NCBI GenBank assembly: GCA_963709395.1
Contig: CAVPWP010000020.1
Location: 186,001-250,000 of the forward strand
DNA: 64,000 nucleotides
Reading direction: 5' to 3'
Source: CAVPWP01 sp963709395
GTDB taxonomy: Bacteria; Pseudomonadota; Alphaproteobacteria; Rhodobacterales; Rhodobacteraceae
How positions within the stretch are numbered: position 1 is the first letter of the stretch; every line of letters begins with the position of its first letter. Positions 62,604 to 64,000 of the stretch are shown here, piece by piece. Below the pieces are notes generated by a model. The model was not told where the DNA came from and ran no database searches. It worked only from the letters and a program-made list of their open reading frames with translations. Both the position numbers and the translations under genes were made by a program.

Positions 62604-63599
62604 ATGGGCCAGTTGGTGAACGGTGTCTGGCAGGACGTCTGGTACGACACCAAATCTTCGGGCGGGGCCTTCGTGCGGTCAAACGCCAAATTCCGCAACT
62701 GGATCACGCCGGACGGCGCCCCCGGCCCGTCGGGCGAGGGCGGCTTTCCGGCCGAGGCCGGGCGCTATCACCTGTATGTCTCATTGGCCTGCCCCTGGGC
62801 GCACCGCACGCTGATCTTCCGGGCCCTGAAGGATCTTGAGGATGTGATCGGCGTGTCGGTCGTCCATCCCGACATGCTGTCCGATGGCTGGACCTTCGCA
62901 ACCGACTTTCCCGGGGCGACGGGCGACCGGCTCTACGGCCTGCCGTTTGCGCGCGACCTTTACCTCAAGGCAGACCCGACGATCTCGGGTCGCGTGACGG
63001 TACCGATTCTCTGGGACACCCGGCGTGAAACGATTGTGTCCAACGAATCCTCCGAGATCATCCGCATGCTCAACTCGGCGTTCGATCACCTGACCGGCAA
63101 TACCGACGACTACTGGCCGGAAGAGATGCGCGACGCCATCGATGAGGTGAACAGCCGCATCTACGACACCGTGAACAACGGCGTCTACAAGGCTGGCTTT
63201 GCCGCCACGCAGACGGCCTATGACGCCGCGGTGGGGCCGCTCTTCGACACGCTCGACTGGCTCGAGGATCGTCTGTCGCGCAACCGCTACCTGATGGGAG
63301 ACAGGATCACCGAGGCCGACTGGCGGCTGGTGACGACGCTGTTCCGCTTCGACCCGGTCTATCACCTGCACTTCAAGTGCAACCGGCGGAGAGTGATCGA
63401 CTACCCGAACCTCTGGGCCTATGCGCGCGAGCTTTACCAGGTGCCGGGCGTGGCCGAGACGGTGAACTTCGACCACATCGTCCGGCATTACCACTACAGC
63501 CACGACTCCATAAACCCGCACCGGATCATTCCGATCAATCCGATCCTCGACTGGGACGAACCTCACGGGCGAGAGGATCTGGCGCGCAAGGCCGCCTGA
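62604..63599 (+). CDS. Glutathionyl-hydroquinone reductase (YqjG-type omega GST)
   Basis: A 331-residue GST of the Xi/omega-like class that removes glutathione from hydroquinones. The start is ATG 62604 with AAGGAG upstream. The catalytic Cys63 is in LACPWAHRTL; the later segments SNESSEIIRMLN and ITEADWRLVTTLFRFDPVY match glutathionyl-hydroquinone reductases. It is of full length. Confidence 0.93.
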   Translation: MGQLVNGVWQDVWYDTKSSGGAFVRSNAKFRNWITPDGAPGPSGEGGFPAEAGRYHLYVSLACPWAHRTLIFRALKDLEDVIGVSVVHPDMLSDGWTFATDFPGATGDRLYGLPFARDLYLKADPTISGRVTVPILWDTRRETIVSNESSEIIRMLNSAFDHLTGNTDDYWPEEMRDAIDEVNSRIYDTVNNGVYKAGFAATQTAYDAAVGPLFDTLDWLEDRLSRNRYLMGDRITEADWRLVTTLFRFDPVYHLHFKCNRRRVIDYPNLWAYARELYQVPGVAETVNFDHIVRHYHYSHDSINPHRIIPINPILDWDEPHGREDLARKAA

Positions 63600-63608
63600 A
63601 AGGCCGCC

Positions 63609-63968
63609 TCAGACGCGGCCGTAGTGGTCGACGATCGCCGCGATGTCCTCGGGCGGGGTGTGCATCTTCACATAGGCGCAGGCGTTCGGCATGTGGTTGA
63701 AGATCGACCCGTCCGAGAAGAATGTGCTGCTGGTGACGAAAACGACCTTGGCATCGGGCTGGCGGTAACTTGCATAGTCGGCGACGGCGATGGCGCTTCC
63801 GTGCATCAGCATGAGATCGAGCACGATCACCCCGACCTCGAACTCGCACAGAATGCGCGTTGCCTCTTCCTGCGAGGTCACTGTCGTGACCAACGCCCCG
63901 AGACGCTCAAGATGGTTTGCCCAGACCCCTGACAGGTCCGGATTATTGGCAACGATCAAGACAAGCAT
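63609..63968 (-). CDS. Receiver-domain protein without the usual acidic pair
   Basis: A 119-residue protein consisting only of a CheY-like receiver domain. The phosphoacceptor position Asp51 (VLDLMLMHG), the Thr/Ser switch (VFVTSST) and the Lys101 (YVKMHTPP) are present. The N-terminal acidic pair that binds Mg2+ is missing: IVANNP stands where VDDDP is normal. Phosphorylation is therefore doubtful, although Asp51 is kept. It is convergent with the GST gene (9-bp gap). No partner kinase is nearby. The end of the window prevents seeing what lies upstream. Confidence 0.85.
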   Translation of the reverse strand: MLVLIVANNPDLSGVWANHLERLGALVTTVTSQEEATRILCEFEVGVIVLDLMLMHGSAIAVADYASYRQPDAKVVFVTSSTFFSDGSIFNHMPNACAYVKMHTPPEDIAAIVDHYGRV

Positions 63969-64000
63969 GACACCTCTGGGGCCAGATATACCGGCTCCGC

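Overview
The window is high-GC chromosomal DNA of an alphaproteobacterium, most probably a member of the Rhodobacteraceae. This rests on gene content and order (ChvG-ChvI / short HprK / RapZ / EIIA / HPr next to pckA; DUF6473, DUF1491 and 'twin transmembrane' proteins; a tandem of two peptide-deformylase genes behind fmt) and on protein style; no rRNA gene is present to confirm it. There is no prophage, insertion sequence, CRISPR array or other obvious accessory island; almost everything is housekeeping core.

Region 1 (1-20,440, all ribosomal genes on the minus strand) is the str-S10-spc-alpha supercluster, but it is cut into four pieces. Reading down the minus strand: (a) rpsL-rpsG-fusA-tuf-rpsJ-rplC-rplD-rplW-rplB-rpsS-rplV-rpsC-rplP, with a promoter at 20,410-20,438 and a hairpin terminator at 10,956-10,988; (b) rpmC-rpsQ-rplN-rplX-rplE-rpsN-rpsH-rplF-rplR-rpsE-rpmD, promoter 9,896-9,924, terminator 5,463-5,499; (c) rplO-secY-adk, promoter 4,627-4,655; (d) rpsM-rpsK-rpoA (rpoA runs off the window), promoter 1,434-1,462. 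An alpha/beta hydrolase, a GAP-family membrane protein and a small helix-turn-helix protein sit in the three breaks. rpmJ and rpsD are not at their classical positions.

Region 2 (20,473-33,880) holds a DMT transporter, tRNA-Trp, an acyltransferase, a hexapeptide acetyltransferase, a second tuf gene encoding the same protein as the first (with a stray copy of a tuf 3' end behind it), a lipoprotein, an M48 protease/DUF898 pair, a cyclic-nucleotide-binding protein with an AEC transporter, parC, an SDR enzyme, a cobalamin adenosyltransferase and a HlyIII-like membrane protein.

Region 3 (34,026-46,160) is energy and carbon metabolism and its control: etfBA, 3-hydroxybutyryl-CoA dehydrogenase, then a regulatory chain HPr-EIIA-RapZ-HprK-ChvG-ChvI (minus strand) facing pckA (plus strand). 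The 348-bp region between chvI and pckA carries 10-bp direct repeats two helical turns apart. chvI as given has a one-base insertion near its 3' end.

Region 4 (46,242-64,000) is recO-DUF1491-era-rnc-lepB-acpS (translationally coupled), pdxJ, DUF2062, a RelA/SpoT homologue and rpoZ on the minus strand; NYN-domain protein, ispH, DUF3429, GST and rnhA on the plus strand; then SemiSWEET, a GlsB-type membrane protein, fmt and two deformylase-family genes, the first of which has lost catalytic residues. A MalY/PatB-type aminotransferase is broken by two single-base insertions. The window ends with a glutathionyl-hydroquinone reductase and a receiver-domain protein lacking the usual acidic pair. I did not find a clearly new multi-gene system; the best leads are the rewired ribosomal cluster, the tuf 3'-end relic, the pckA upstream repeats, the degenerate deformylase and the atypical receiver.
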